A stretch of 64,000 nucleotides of DNA from an uncultured Shewanella sp. (GTDB lineage: Bacteria; Pseudomonadota; Gammaproteobacteria; Enterobacterales; Shewanellaceae), in assembly GCF_947501225.1 (NCBI RefSeq), contig NZ_CANMUW010000001.1, positions 682,001 to 746,000 on the forward strand, given 5' to 3'. The notes beneath the pieces are model-generated. The model saw only the letters and a program-made list of their open reading frames with translations, was not told where the DNA came from and searched no databases. A program made the position numbers and the translations under genes. Of the stretch, positions 46,161 to 54,421 are shown piece after piece (the stretch's first letter is position 1; each line of letters begins with the position of its first letter).

Positions 46161-47420
46161 ATGCTTAAAGCTCCTGTAAAAGATGCAAGTTTAGATGACT
46201 GGTTAGATTACCTTTTGGCAATCCATCCAACCGAGATTGAGATGGGACTGGCTCGCGTATCTGAGGTCGCCGATCGCATGGGGTTGCGGGAGTTACCGGG
46301 CACTCGAGTGGTCACAGTTGCCGGGACGAATGGTAAGGGGACGACCTGCGCCTTTATCGAACAGATCCTGCTTGGTTCAGGTCTGAGTGTCGGCGTTTAC
46401 AGCTCGCCCCATATGCTCAATTACAATGAACGAGTGCGGATCAATGGTGAAGACGCCCGTGATTCAGTTTTTATCGAAGCCTTTCAGGCCATCAACCGTG
46501 CCAGAGGTGAGATCTCACTGAGCTTCTTCGAGTTTGCGACTCTGGCTGGACTCTATATTTTCAAGGCCGTTGCACCGGATGTCATCTTATTGGAGGTGGG
46601 ACTGGGTGGCCGTTTAGATGCAACCAATATTGTCGATGCCGATATCAGTGTCGTGACCTCGATCGATATCGATCATCAGGAGTATCTGGGTGATACACGC
46701 GACTTGGTTGGCCGTGAGAAGGCTGGCATTTTCCGTAACCAAAAACCTGCAATCGTAGGGGAGCCAGACACGCCTACCTCAATTCTCAATGTCGCCGCAG
46801 AGGTTGGGGCAAACATCTATCGCGTTAACCGGGATTTCACCTATCGGGTAGACCCGGAATCCCATACCTGGGAGTTTAATGGCCGTCTCTTGACACTCGA
46901 CTCGCTGCCTCTGCCTCAGCTCCCGTTGCCTAATGCCGCGACGGCCCTGGCGGTGATAGAACATGGCTGGCCGGAACTGTCGCTTGATGTGATCAAGCAG
47001 GCGCTGGGCGAGGCTAGGTTAGGTGGCCGTTTAGAAACGGTCAGCGAAGCGCCTTTTATTTTGCTGGATGTGGCTCATAATCCCCATGCAGCACGCTATC
47101 TTGCGAGTCGCCTCGCAGTGTATAAACCTAAGCGTTTATTTGCGATATGTGGCATGCTAAAAGATAAAGATAGTGCCGAAGTTATCAATATTCTTGCGCC
47201 ACAAGTCGATCATTGGGCATTTGCTCCGCTGCAAACCGAGCGAACGGCTTCGGCCGAAGCGTTAAAAGCGGGGTTATCGAATCAGTGTGATGCTCAGGTA
47301 TACGGGAGTGTAGCTCAGGCGTGGCAGTCGGTTGCGTCACAGGTAGGCGATGAGGACCTGGTCATCGTTTTTGGCTCTTTCTTCACTGTTGCAGAATTTA
47401 AAAACTGTATAATCAATTAA
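46161..47420 (+). CDS. folC: Bifunctional dihydrofolate/folylpolyglutamate synthase FolC
   Basis: 419 residues. It adds glutamate to dihydropteroate and then further glutamates to folates, using ATP. Mur-ligase fold: P-loop VTVAGTNGKGTTCAFIEQIL, folate-binding GVYSSPHMLNYNERVRING, LLEVGLGGRLDATNIVDADI, DIDHQEYLGDTRDLVGREKA, and C-terminal LLDVAHNPHAARYLASRL. Followed after 25 bp by dedD, as in E. coli. Confidence 0.95.
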   Translation: MLKAPVKDASLDDWLDYLLAIHPTEIEMGLARVSEVADRMGLRELPGTRVVTVAGTNGKGTTCAFIEQILLGSGLSVGVYSSPHMLNYNERVRINGEDARDSVFIEAFQAINRARGEISLSFFEFATLAGLYIFKAVAPDVILLEVGLGGRLDATNIVDADISVVTSIDIDHQEYLGDTRDLVGREKAGIFRNQKPAIVGEPDTPTSILNVAAEVGANIYRVNRDFTYRVDPESHTWEFNGRLLTLDSLPLPQLPLPNAATALAVIEHGWPELSLDVIKQALGEARLGGRLETVSEAPFILLDVAHNPHAARYLASRLAVYKPKRLFAICGMLKDKDSAEVINILAPQVDHWAFAPLQTERTASAEALKAGLSNQCDAQVYGSVAQAWQSVASQVGDEDLVIVFGSFFTVAEFKNCIIN

Positions 47421-47445
47421 TTAATTTGGTTTTAAGGATATAACC

Positions 47446-48060
47446 TTGTCTAGTCATTTTCAGAACCGTCTCGTCGGTATCATAGTGCTCGTTGCCTTAG
47501 GTGTTATCTTTCTGCCCGATATCTTAGATGGTAAGAAAGAGCATCAGGTAGAGCAGTTCTCTGAGATCCCGCTAAGGCCTGAGGTTCAGCCCGCCTCCCT
47601 ACCGGAAGAAGCCTTAGTGGCGGTCGATCTGAGTGAGAAAGAGCGGGTCTTTGAATCGGCAGGTACCGAGCCAGAGTCTACCGAACAGAGTGTCAGCGGC
47701 GACAAGAGTGGCGGGAGCAAGGGAGCAGATGAAGCCACCACGGTAAAGCGCGAGCCCGCCAAAGAGGTTAAATCGGTTGCCAAGGCCGATAAAAAGCCTG
47801 CCAATAACTCATCGTCTGCTTATACCCTGCAGCTGGGCAGCTTCAATAATGCGGCCAATGTGCAAGGCCTGGTGAAGCAGTTAAGAGCAAAAGGCTTTAA
47901 TGCCTACACACTTCCGGCAACGCCTGTGGATGGTAAATTAACCAAGGTCTTTGTCGGACCTGAGCTGTCAAAGTCAAAGTTGCAGTCTCTTCAATCCGGT
48001 ATTGAAAAGCTGACAAAACTGAAAGGCCGTATCGTTGCCTACGATCCAACGGCTTCTTAA
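47446..48060 (+). CDS. dedD: SPOR-domain cell-division protein DedD
   Basis: 204 residues from a TTG start (AAGGATATAACC-TTG). Short cytoplasmic N-terminus, one membrane span (RLVGIIVLVALGVIFLPDIL), a low-complexity periplasmic linker (SVSGDKSGGSKGADEATT) and a C-terminal SPOR domain (AYTLQLGSFNNAANVQGLVK to KLKGRIVAYDP). DedD goes to the septum by binding denuded peptidoglycan. Position between folC and cvpA agrees with E. coli. Confidence 0.92.
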   Translation: MSSHFQNRLVGIIVLVALGVIFLPDILDGKKEHQVEQFSEIPLRPEVQPASLPEEALVAVDLSEKERVFESAGTEPESTEQSVSGDKSGGSKGADEATTVKREPAKEVKSVAKADKKPANNSSSAYTLQLGSFNNAANVQGLVKQLRAKGFNAYTLPATPVDGKLTKVFVGPELSKSKLQSLQSGIEKLTKLKGRIVAYDPTAS

Positions 48061-48087
48061 GCAAAATCTGAAATCAGACACAAAAAC

Positions 48088-48120
48088 AATATATTCTCAT
48101 CAATAGGGTGAGAATATATT
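48088..48120. terminator. Strong hairpin between dedD and cvpA
   Basis: AATATATTCTCA and TGAGAATATATT form a perfect 12-bp stem with a 9-nt loop, 28 bp past dedD. The T run is short, so this may be a terminator or an mRNA-stabilising structure. Confidence 0.55.
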
Positions 48121-48173
48121 CCGTCTCTGGTAAGATCGCGCCGTCTTAAACCTTATGCTGGATCACCTTTTAA

Positions 48174-48662
48174 ATGGTTTGGATTGATTACGCCATAATT
48201 GCCGTTATCGGAGTATCGACTTTAATCAGTCTGCTTCGCGGCTTTGCAAAAGAAGCCATGTCTCTCGTGGTTTGGTTTGCTGCTTTTTTCGTTGCGAGTC
48301 AGTTTTATAAAGACCTCGCTGTATACCTAACTCAAATGCAAGATGAAATGCTCCGCAATGGTGTCGCTATCATGATACTTTTTGTCGCGACCTTGATTCT
48401 TGGTGCCTTAGTGAATTATCTCATCGGTCAGTTAGTCGATAAAACGGGTTTATCGGGAACTGACAGAGTCCTTGGATTATGTTTCGGTGCTTTAAGAGGC
48501 GCCTTAATTGTGAGTGCTTTACTCTTTTTTATGGATGCTTTTACAGGAGCACCCAATACAGATTGGTGGCAGAGTTCGCAACTCGTCCCCGAATTTGGCG
48601 TCGTTATTCAGTGGTTTTTCGACTACATAGAAAACACGTCTAGCTTTGTACCCAAAATATAA
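48174..48662 (+). CDS. cvpA: CvpA family membrane protein
   Basis: 162 residues, four membrane segments: DYAIIAVIGVSTLISLLRGF, SLVVWFAAFFVASQFYKDLA, VAIMILFVATLILGALVNYL, and FGALRGALIVSALLFFMDAF. It has the conserved DRVLGLCFGALRG. Needed for colicin V export in E. coli and implicated in envelope tolerance; molecular function unclear. It lies 101 bp ahead of purF, as in E. coli; no PurR operator was seen upstream. Confidence 0.93.
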   Translation: MVWIDYAIIAVIGVSTLISLLRGFAKEAMSLVVWFAAFFVASQFYKDLAVYLTQMQDEMLRNGVAIMILFVATLILGALVNYLIGQLVDKTGLSGTDRVLGLCFGALRGALIVSALLFFMDAFTGAPNTDWWQSSQLVPEFGVVIQWFFDYIENTSSFVPKI

Positions 48663-48763
48663 AATGCATATAAGCATTATCATGTTACCGTCGGTGCTCT
48701 GTCAGGCTTTCGGTAGCTCAAGATTATAATTATCAGAACATCTTACAATGAGGAAACCTACCC

Positions 48764-50278
48764 ATGTGTGGTATCGTCGGAATAGTTGGCCGAACATCGG
48801 TTAATCAGCCTATCTATGATGCATTAACTGTACTCCAGCATCGCGGACAAGATGCTGCTGGTATCGTGACTGTTGATGGTAGTGCGTTTAGATTACGTAA
48901 AGCCAATGGTCTGGTAAAAGACGTATTCGAAGCTAAACATATGCAGCGCTTGCAGGGCAACACGGGAATAGGCCATGTCCGATACCCCACCGCCGGCAGC
49001 TCCAGTGCTTCAGAAGCTCAACCCTTTTATGTTAACTCTCCATTTGGTATTTCGTTAGCCCATAACGGTAACTTGACCAATACTCAGGAGTTGCATGAGC
49101 GTTTGGTAAAACAGCGCCGTCATATCAACACCACTTCGGATTCAGAGATCCTGTTGAACCTGTTGGCCGATGAGCTACATCACAGTGATAGCCAGAAGTT
49201 AACCGAAGATGAAGTGTTCGATGCGATAGCAAACGTTCATTCGCTGACCCGTGGTGCCTATGCCGTTGCGGCGCTCATCGTTGGTCAGGGGCTGGTGGCG
49301 TTCCGTGATCCGTTTGGAATTCGTCCACTCGTGTTGGGTAAACATGAAACCGAGCAGGGCACCGAGTATATGGTGGCTTCTGAGAGTGTTGCACTCGATG
49401 CGGTAGGCTTTGAGTTGATGCGCGATGTTGCACCCGGTGAGGCTATCTATATCACCTTAGACGGCCAGCTGTTTACCCGTCAGTGCGCCGAGTCTCCAAG
49501 CTATGCGCCTTGCCTGTTCGAGTTTGTCTACTTTGCACGCCCCGATTCGACCATAGATAAGGTTTCTGTCTATGGTAGTCGTGTGAACATGGGCTCCAGA
49601 CTGGGTGAGAAGATTAAGAAGGAGTGGGAAGATCACGATATCGATGTGGTTATCCCAATCCCGGAAACCTCCTGTGATACCGCGTTAGAGATCGCCCGTA
49701 ATCTTGACCTGCCTTACCGTCAGGGTTTCGTTAAGAACCGCTATATCGGCCGAACCTTTATCATGCCGGGTCAACAGGAGCGAAAGAAATCAGTTCGTCG
49801 CAAGCTCAACGCCATAGGTGTCGAGTTTAAAGGTAAGAATGTGCTCCTGGTCGATGACTCTGTGGTGCGTGGTACCACATCGGAACAGATCATCGAGATG
49901 GCACGTGAAGCCGGGGCTAAGAAGGTCTACTTCGCCTCCGCGGCGCCGGAAATTCGCTTCCCTAACGTTTATGGTATCGACATGCCAACGGCCGCCGAGC
50001 TTATCGCCCATGGCCGTGACGTAGATGAGATCAGCAAGATGATCGGTGCAGACGGCATGATTTTCCAGGACCTTGAAGACTTAGTCGAAGCGGTTCGTAT
50101 GGAGAACCCGGAGATAAAACGCTTCGAAACTTCGGTCTTCGATGGTAATTACATCACCAATGATGTAGACCAGAACTATCTGGATCATATCACTAAGTTA
50201 CGTAACGATGATGCTAAGGCTAATCGCAGCAAAGATATCGGTACGAACCTGGAGTTACACAACGTCTGTCATCCGTAA
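48764..50278 (+). CDS. purF: Amidophosphoribosyltransferase PurF
   Basis: 504 residues. First step of purine synthesis: glutamine plus PRPP gives phosphoribosylamine. The N-terminal nucleophile Cys follows Met directly ([14 protein letters not shown]), so there is no propeptide. Glutaminase motifs [16 protein letters not shown] and [17 protein letters not shown], then the PRPP site [26 protein letters not shown] lies upstream of the ATG. Confidence 0.97.
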   Translation: MCGIVGIVGRTSVNQPIYDALTVLQHRGQDAAGIVTVDGSAFRLRKANGLVKDVFEAKHMQRLQGNTGIGHVRYPTAGSSSASEAQPFYVNSPFGISLAHNGNLTNTQELHERLVKQRRHINTTSDSEILLNLLADELHHSDSQKLTEDEVFDAIANVHSLTRGAYAVAALIVGQGLVAFRDPFGIRPLVLGKHETEQGTEYMVASESVALDAVGFELMRDVAPGEAIYITLDGQLFTRQCAESPSYAPCLFEFVYFARPDSTIDKVSVYGSRVNMGSRLGEKIKKEWEDHDIDVVIPIPETSCDTALEIARNLDLPYRQGFVKNRYIGRTFIMPGQQERKKSVRRKLNAIGVEFKGKNVLLVDDSVVRGTTSEQIIEMAREAGAKKVYFASAAPEIRFPNVYGIDMPTAAELIAHGRDVDEISKMIGADGMIFQDLEDLVEAVRMENPEIKRFETSVFDGNYITNDVDQNYLDHITKLRNDDAKANRSKDIGTNLELHNVCHP

Positions 50279-50326
50279 GGGATGAACCAAAGGCATCTTG
50301 GCTGAGCTGAAGATGCGACAAACAGA

Positions 50327-50358
50327 AGCCGGCTTTCTTAACAGAAGCTGGCTTTTTT
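50327..50358 (+). terminator. Terminator after purF
   Basis: AGCCGGCTT (50327-50335) pairs with AAGCTGGCT (50345-50353) with one G-T pair, followed by a T run. The two arms lie in a direct repeat AACAGAAGC-Y-GGCTTT. Confidence 0.8.
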
Positions 50359-50434
50359 TATGGTTTATCTTTGGTGAAACTGTGCCTGAGTTCTAGAGTT
50401 AAGAGAACTGCTTGTTTTGGGCGCAGAGGTGTAG

Positions 50435-50914
50435 ATGATGAAAAAGAGCAAACGTTCGGCGCGGTTTATTAAAGATATCTCTGTCCATACCCCATTTGTT
50501 GAGATGCTTGCCTTGCTGATAGTGCTGTGGCTGATTTTCGCGGCCGGGCTCTATCTGTTCGAAGCAAATGTCAGCGGCTCGGCTATCCACTCCTACGGTG
50601 ATGCACTCTACTGGGGCGTAGCGGCTTTCTCCACGGCTGGAATTGCCGATGCGCCGATCTCCGGTGCGGCTCACATCTTAGGTGGAATCTGGATCGTAAT
50701 TGGCTCAACCTTGTTCTTCGGGACTATCGTGGCCACGGTTACCGCTTATTTTATGAGGCCGCTACAGCGTCCTCACAGACAGATAATAGATACGATTGAG
50801 TACAACCTTGAGCAGCTAACCGAGCTGGATATAGAGGAGCTGGATCTGCTGAAAGATACCGTGGACGCACTGATTTTGCATGTCGAGGGGATAAAGCGAA
50901 AACAGAGCATTTGA
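50435..50914 (+). CDS. Two-TM ion-channel-like protein with altered selectivity filter
   Basis: 159 residues. TM1 (VEMLALLIVLWLIFAAGLYL), a pore helix (SYGDALYWGVAAFSTAGIAD) and TM2 (ILGGIWIVIGSTLFFGTIVA), then a cytoplasmic helical tail with leucine heptads (LEQLTELDIEELDLLKDTVD). This is the Ion_trans_2 plan of two-TM potassium channels, but the filter position reads STAGIAD where T-V-G-Y-G-D is expected. It may be non-selective or conduct another ion. AGAGGTG precedes the ATG. No neighbour suggests its role. Confidence 0.75.
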   Translation: MMKKSKRSARFIKDISVHTPFVEMLALLIVLWLIFAAGLYLFEANVSGSAIHSYGDALYWGVAAFSTAGIADAPISGAAHILGGIWIVIGSTLFFGTIVATVTAYFMRPLQRPHRQIIDTIEYNLEQLTELDIEELDLLKDTVDALILHVEGIKRKQSI

Positions 50915-50946
50915 TTCCAGACCGCCGGTAAAGCGAGAGCCTGCGG

Positions 50947-51216
50947 TTAACGCAACAGATGTACCAACCACACCAGCATCCAGATACCGAACAGCAGCGT
51001 TGCTGCGCCCCTGTTCAGCCTGTGTCCCACTTTGAGCCCTATCAAGGTGCTGATACAGGTGAGTGCTATCTGTATGGAGAGCAGTAGCATCAACCCGAAG
51101 GTTTTATCCTGGGTAATCACGGGTATGCCCAGCAGAGCCACGCCGGTAACCAGCAGAAAATGGTAGAGCAACAGCTTGTCCAAGCTACTGCCCGTTTGGT
51201 CTGTGGTGGCTAACAT
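50947..51216 (-). CDS. Small membrane protein behind a Fur-like box
   Basis: 89 residues with three hydrophobic segments: LLYHFLLVTGVALLGIPVIT, FGLMLLLSIQIALTCISTLI and AATLLFGIWMLVWLVHLL, joined by a basic loop (LKVGHRLNRG). No family recognised. A palindrome TGAGAACGGTTCTCA lies 45 bp upstream of the ATG, suggesting iron control. Alone on the minus strand between the channel gene and topB. Confidence 0.7.
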   Translation of the reverse strand: MLATTDQTGSSLDKLLLYHFLLVTGVALLGIPVITQDKTFGLMLLLSIQIALTCISTLIGLKVGHRLNRGAATLLFGIWMLVWLVHLLR

Positions 51217-51260
51217 CTCTCATCCTTAGCGGTAAATGATGGGTGGAGTTTATATTTAAA

Positions 51261-51275
51261 TGAGAACGGTTCTCA
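51261..51275. promoter_or_regulatory. Fur-box-like palindrome
   Basis: TGAGAAC-G-GTTCTCA is a perfect 7-1-7 palindrome inside an A/T-rich stretch. It resembles Fur-box halves (TGAtAAT / ATTaTCA) with G at the variable position. It is 45 bp from the 89-residue membrane protein start and 98 bp from topB, so the former is the likelier target. Confidence 0.5.
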
Positions 51276-51372
51276 ATTAAATTTACATTAGCCATCGTCG
51301 AGGGATTGCGGCGAAAAGGAGTTTAGGCTAAAGTTACTGGTAATTTATACAGTGTTTGGTGCCAATCCTCTG

Positions 51373-53421
51373 ATGATCCTCTATATTGCCGAAAAACCCT
51401 CCCTTGGCCGCGCGATTGCCGATGTACTACCTAAGCCCCACAAGAAGGGTGATGGCCACATCATGGCTGCTAACGGCGATTGTGTCTCCTGGTGTATCGG
51501 TCACTTGCTGGAGCAGGCCGAGCCCGATCATTACGATCCCCAATTCAAGTCGTGGAAGTTTGAGCACCTCCCCATCGTCCCCGAACAGTGGAAGATGAAA
51601 CCTAAGAGCAAGACCCGCTCGCAACTTACCGTGCTCAGAGGCCTGGTGAAAAAGGCCTCACAGCTTGTCAACGCGGGAGACCCTGACAGAGAAGGGCAGT
51701 TACTGGTCGATGAGGTGATAGCCCACCTTGGGGTTAAGGGGGAGAAGCTTAATAATACTCAACGCCTGCTTATCAGCGATTTGAACCCTCAGGCGGTCAA
51801 GCGGGCGCTGGGGCAGATGCGCAGTAACCGTGAGTTTATTCCGCTATCGACCTCGGCGTTGGCCCGCTCCCGTGCCGACTGGCTCTATGGCATGAACATG
51901 ACCCGCGCCTATACGCTTCAGGGACGCAAGGTGGGGTACCAGGGCGTACTCTCGGTCGGTCGGGTGCAGACGCCAGTACTGGGCCTGGTGGTCAAGCGCG
52001 ATGAAGAGATCGCGAACTTCGTCTCTAAGCCCTTCTATGAGGTGTTGGCCAACCTGGTAACCGAAAACGAGGAACGCTTTAAAGCCAAGTGGCAGCCCAG
52101 CGAGGCGTGTCGGCCATACATGGATGAAGAGGGAAGGGTGCTATCGAAAGGCTTAGCGCAAAATGTCGTTGGCCGAATCACAGATAAGAGCGCCGAAGTG
52201 ACGCAAGTGCTGGAAAAAGATAAGAAACAGGCTGCCCCCTTGCCCTATAGCCTGTCATCACTACAGATCGATGCCGCTAAACGCTTTGGCATGAGCGCTA
52301 AAGAGGTGCTGGATACCTGCCAGGCCCTCTATGAGCGGCATAAGTTAATAACCTACCCCAGATCGGACAGCCGTTACCTACCTGTGGAGCAATTTCAGCA
52401 AGCGCCCCGGGTCATCTCGGCGGTGAGTGCCGGTGCTGCAGAGCTGCTGGAGGGCGTGACTCCGCCCGATGCCGGGATTAAATCCAAGGCGTGGAATGAC
52501 AAGAAGGTGGATGCGCACCACGCCATCATTCCAACCGAGAAAACCGCGAACCTGTCTCAACTGGGCAATCGCGAGCGGCAGATCTACCTGCAGATCGCCC
52601 GTCAGTATCTGGCGCAGTTCTATCCCCCCTATCTCTATAGTGAAACTGAGGTGCATGTGTTAATCGAGGGGGGGAATTTCAAGACTAAGGCGAAACAGGA
52701 AAAATCTTTGGGCTGGAAGCAGTTATTTGCCAGAAACAGTGACAGACAAAAGTCGACAGGCCACCCTGACACTGAAAAAAGCAGTAACGATAACGGTGAA
52801 GATGACGAGGACTCGGGTCAGGTATTGCCGCCTTTAGTCAAAGGCCAGCGGTTACATTCGGGAAATGGGGAGTTGGTGGAGAAACAGACTCAGCCGCCTA
52901 AACATTTTACCGATGCGACGCTGCTGAGTACGATGACGGGGATCAGCCGCTATGTCACCGATCCCGAGATCAGAAAAATACTCAAAGAGACGGATGGGCT
53001 GGGCACAGAAGCCACCCGTGCGGGTATTATCGAGCTGCTGTTTAAGCGCAGCTTTCTGACCCGGCAGGGAAAGTCTATTGTTGCAACTGAGGTGGGGAAG
53101 GGGTTAATCAACAGCTTGCCTGCGAGCGCGACTACGCCCGATATGACGGCGCTGTGGGAGAGTCATTTAGACGCGATCAGTCGAAAGGAGGCTAAATATT
53201 TAAGTTTCATGTCGCCACTTATCGACTCGCTGTCGGGGTTAATCACACAGGCGGGGGCTCAGCTACCTTCGGCGCTGCAGGGGGTAAAGGCGCCGGCTAA
53301 TAGTTTCAAAAAGAAGCGTTACAGTAAGTCATCTGGCACCAAGCGCAAAAAGACCACATCGGCTTCAGGTAGTGCAGCTACCAAGAAGCGCTCTAGTACA
53401 AAGAGTAAAACTAATAACTAA
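51373..53421 (+). CDS. topB: DNA topoisomerase III TopB
   Basis: 682 residues from ATG 51373 (the longer frame begins with GTG 51352; neither has a clear ribosome-binding site). Type IA topoisomerase. TOPRIM part MILYIAEKPSLGRAIADVLP with NAGDPDREGQLLVDEVIAHL; catalytic Tyr in KLITYPRSDSRYLP; GILSVGRVQTP-like segment VLSVGRVQTPVLGLVVKRDE; and GLGTEATRAGIIELLFKRSF. It has an acidic insert (NDNGEDDEDSG) and a Lys/Ser-rich tail (SSGTKRKKTTSAS) instead of zinc fingers. It decatenates replication products and removes negative supercoils. Confidence 0.94.
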   Translation: MILYIAEKPSLGRAIADVLPKPHKKGDGHIMAANGDCVSWCIGHLLEQAEPDHYDPQFKSWKFEHLPIVPEQWKMKPKSKTRSQLTVLRGLVKKASQLVNAGDPDREGQLLVDEVIAHLGVKGEKLNNTQRLLISDLNPQAVKRALGQMRSNREFIPLSTSALARSRADWLYGMNMTRAYTLQGRKVGYQGVLSVGRVQTPVLGLVVKRDEEIANFVSKPFYEVLANLVTENEERFKAKWQPSEACRPYMDEEGRVLSKGLAQNVVGRITDKSAEVTQVLEKDKKQAAPLPYSLSSLQIDAAKRFGMSAKEVLDTCQALYERHKLITYPRSDSRYLPVEQFQQAPRVISAVSAGAAELLEGVTPPDAGIKSKAWNDKKVDAHHAIIPTEKTANLSQLGNRERQIYLQIARQYLAQFYPPYLYSETEVHVLIEGGNFKTKAKQEKSLGWKQLFARNSDRQKSTGHPDTEKSSNDNGEDDEDSGQVLPPLVKGQRLHSGNGELVEKQTQPPKHFTDATLLSTMTGISRYVTDPEIRKILKETDGLGTEATRAGIIELLFKRSFLTRQGKSIVATEVGKGLINSLPASATTPDMTALWESHLDAISRKEAKYLSFMSPLIDSLSGLITQAGAQLPSALQGVKAPANSFKKKRYSKSSGTKRKKTTSASGSAATKKRSSTKSKTNN

Positions 53422-53437
53422 GACGTATGGGTTAAGC

Positions 53438-53638
53438 CTACTTTATCGAGCGATATTGATTCGCCAGAATATCGTACTCAAAGCCCGAATCGCTGAGCTT
53501 CTGCTCCAGTACCGAGCCGGGGATATCGAGATCATAGAACAGAGACTGTCTGTCCTTGCAGTTGAGTCTGAGATGTTCGTTGGCGATGCCGACGAGGATC
53601 TCCGCAGGCAGCTGCTCTAAGTTGGGTATATTGATCAT
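53438..53638 (-). CDS. DUF4250 domain protein
   Basis: 66 residues: MINIPNLEQLPAEILVGIAN, EHLRLNCKDRQSLFYDLDI, then KLSDSGFEYDILANQYRSIK. The pattern of N-x-x-L-R, a short helical middle, and G-[FY]-x-Y-x-x-x-x-N-Q is that of DUF4250, a small cytoplasmic family of unknown function. GAGGTAAACC precedes the ATG. Convergent with topB, 16 bp apart. Confidence 0.8.
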   Translation of the reverse strand: MINIPNLEQLPAEILVGIANEHLRLNCKDRQSLFYDLDIPGSVLEQKLSDSGFEYDILANQYRSIK

Positions 53639-53783
53639 GGTTTACCTCGGCTCGGTAAGTAGCAAGTAGTAAATAGTATGGTTAAGTCGGCATCGTATTC
53701 GCCGCTATTAGTTAACTATGGGACCAATTGGCTGATATTTCCATCATCTCAGTGTGAGATGGGCACTTTTATAGTGAGGGGGG

Positions 53784-53924
53784 GCCTTCGAATGAAGGCT
53801 GATTACATTTTCTGATTTAGCTTCTGGTGCTACTGTCATCCTGAACTTGTTTCAGGATCCAGCTTGAAGGCCGTGCCTTCATTGGTTATCTACCGCCAGT
53901 GGTGAGTTAGCTTCGAATGAAGCT
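53784..53924. repeat. Cluster of GAA/TTC palindromes
   Basis: GCCTTC-gaat-GAAGGC (53784-53799), TGAAGGC-cgt-GCCTTCA (53865-53881) and AGCTTC-gaat-GAAGCT (53909-53924) are three short hairpins. The first and third share the core TTCGAATGAA, suggesting a common element. Confidence 0.8.
53833..53861. repeat. Dispersed palindromic element, copy 2
   Basis: CATCCTGAACTTGTTTCAGG (53837-53856) is an interrupted palindrome (ATCCTGAA-cttgt-TTCAGGAT), nearly the same as the element at 29007-29037 in opposite orientation. Confidence 0.8.
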
Positions 53925-54061
53925 TGTTCACATTTCTTTGTTGGCTCATTTTAGTGTTGTGTTCTTGAATGGTTTTTTTATAGCCGTACCTTCTAGGTTA
54001 CCTATCGCTTGCAGCGTGCTTATGTGCAGATACTTCAGCGAAACGCCGTGAGTACATCTGA

Positions 54062-54141
54062 CCTCCATGGATGGAGGGAATGCCTAATTTTGTATGGAAC
54101 AAAATGGGCCCTGTAGGCTCGACGATGGCATCCATGCCATC
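54062..54141. repeat. Three adjacent hairpins
   Basis: CCTCCAT-gg-ATGGAGG (54062-54077), ATTTTGT-atgga-ACAAAAT (54087-54105) and GATGGCAT-cc-ATGCCATC (54124-54141) follow each other within 80 bp. CCATGGATGG also occurs in the 76-bp repeat near 39.3 kb, so this may be one composite repeat family. Confidence 0.75.
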
Positions 54142-54228
54142 AACGTCCGCTGCCGCATCTACACTGGCTGATTTTCAAAAAAAAGTTCTCTCTTCGATTA
54201 GGCTTTATCCGTTAAATATCAGCTTGTT

Positions 54229-54299
54229 GTGAAACTTAGGTGGCACTCACAAACCCATACGCACCATTTTACCGACAGTTGTGAGTGTTTATTCTTCAC
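54229..54299. repeat. Inverted repeat at the start of the cassette array
   Basis: CACTCACAA (54244-54252) and TTGTGAGTG (54279-54287) form a perfect 9-bp stem, framed by GTGAA (54229) and TTCAC (54295-54299). It lies just inside the first cassette, 120 bp before the TIGR02391 start. Could be an operator or a remnant attC. Confidence 0.6.
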
Positions 54300-54421
54300 A
54301 AGATCCAAATAATCCTTTTGCAGCAATGAGTTGTAGATGATAGTTTTATCTAAGTGATCAAGCAGTAAAGGACGTTGTCGTGCTGCTATTGAATAAACTG
54401 TTATATTTTCCAAGGAGTATC

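Larger units (their letters stand above)
53639..54210. other. Palindrome-rich spacer before the cassette array
   Basis: 572 bp without a convincing gene. It holds the leader of the DUF4250 gene, the paired GAA/TTC hairpins (53784-53924), a dispersed palindrome (53833-53861) and three adjacent hairpins (54062-54141). This forms the left flank of the cassette array, and probably a hot spot of repeat insertion. Confidence 0.6.

Noticed and set aside
48061..48173. PurR operator upstream of cvpA-purF
   Set aside because: No ACGCAAACGTTTGCGT-like sequence is present; only a hairpin was found.
51337..51352. LexA-like site CTGG-N8-ACAG just before topB
   Set aside because: The left half lacks the essential T of CTGT; spacing alone is weak evidence.
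54219..54413. 64-codon minus-strand ORF at the start of the cassette array
   Set aside because: No ribosome-binding site, overlaps an inverted repeat and the leader of the plus-strand gene.
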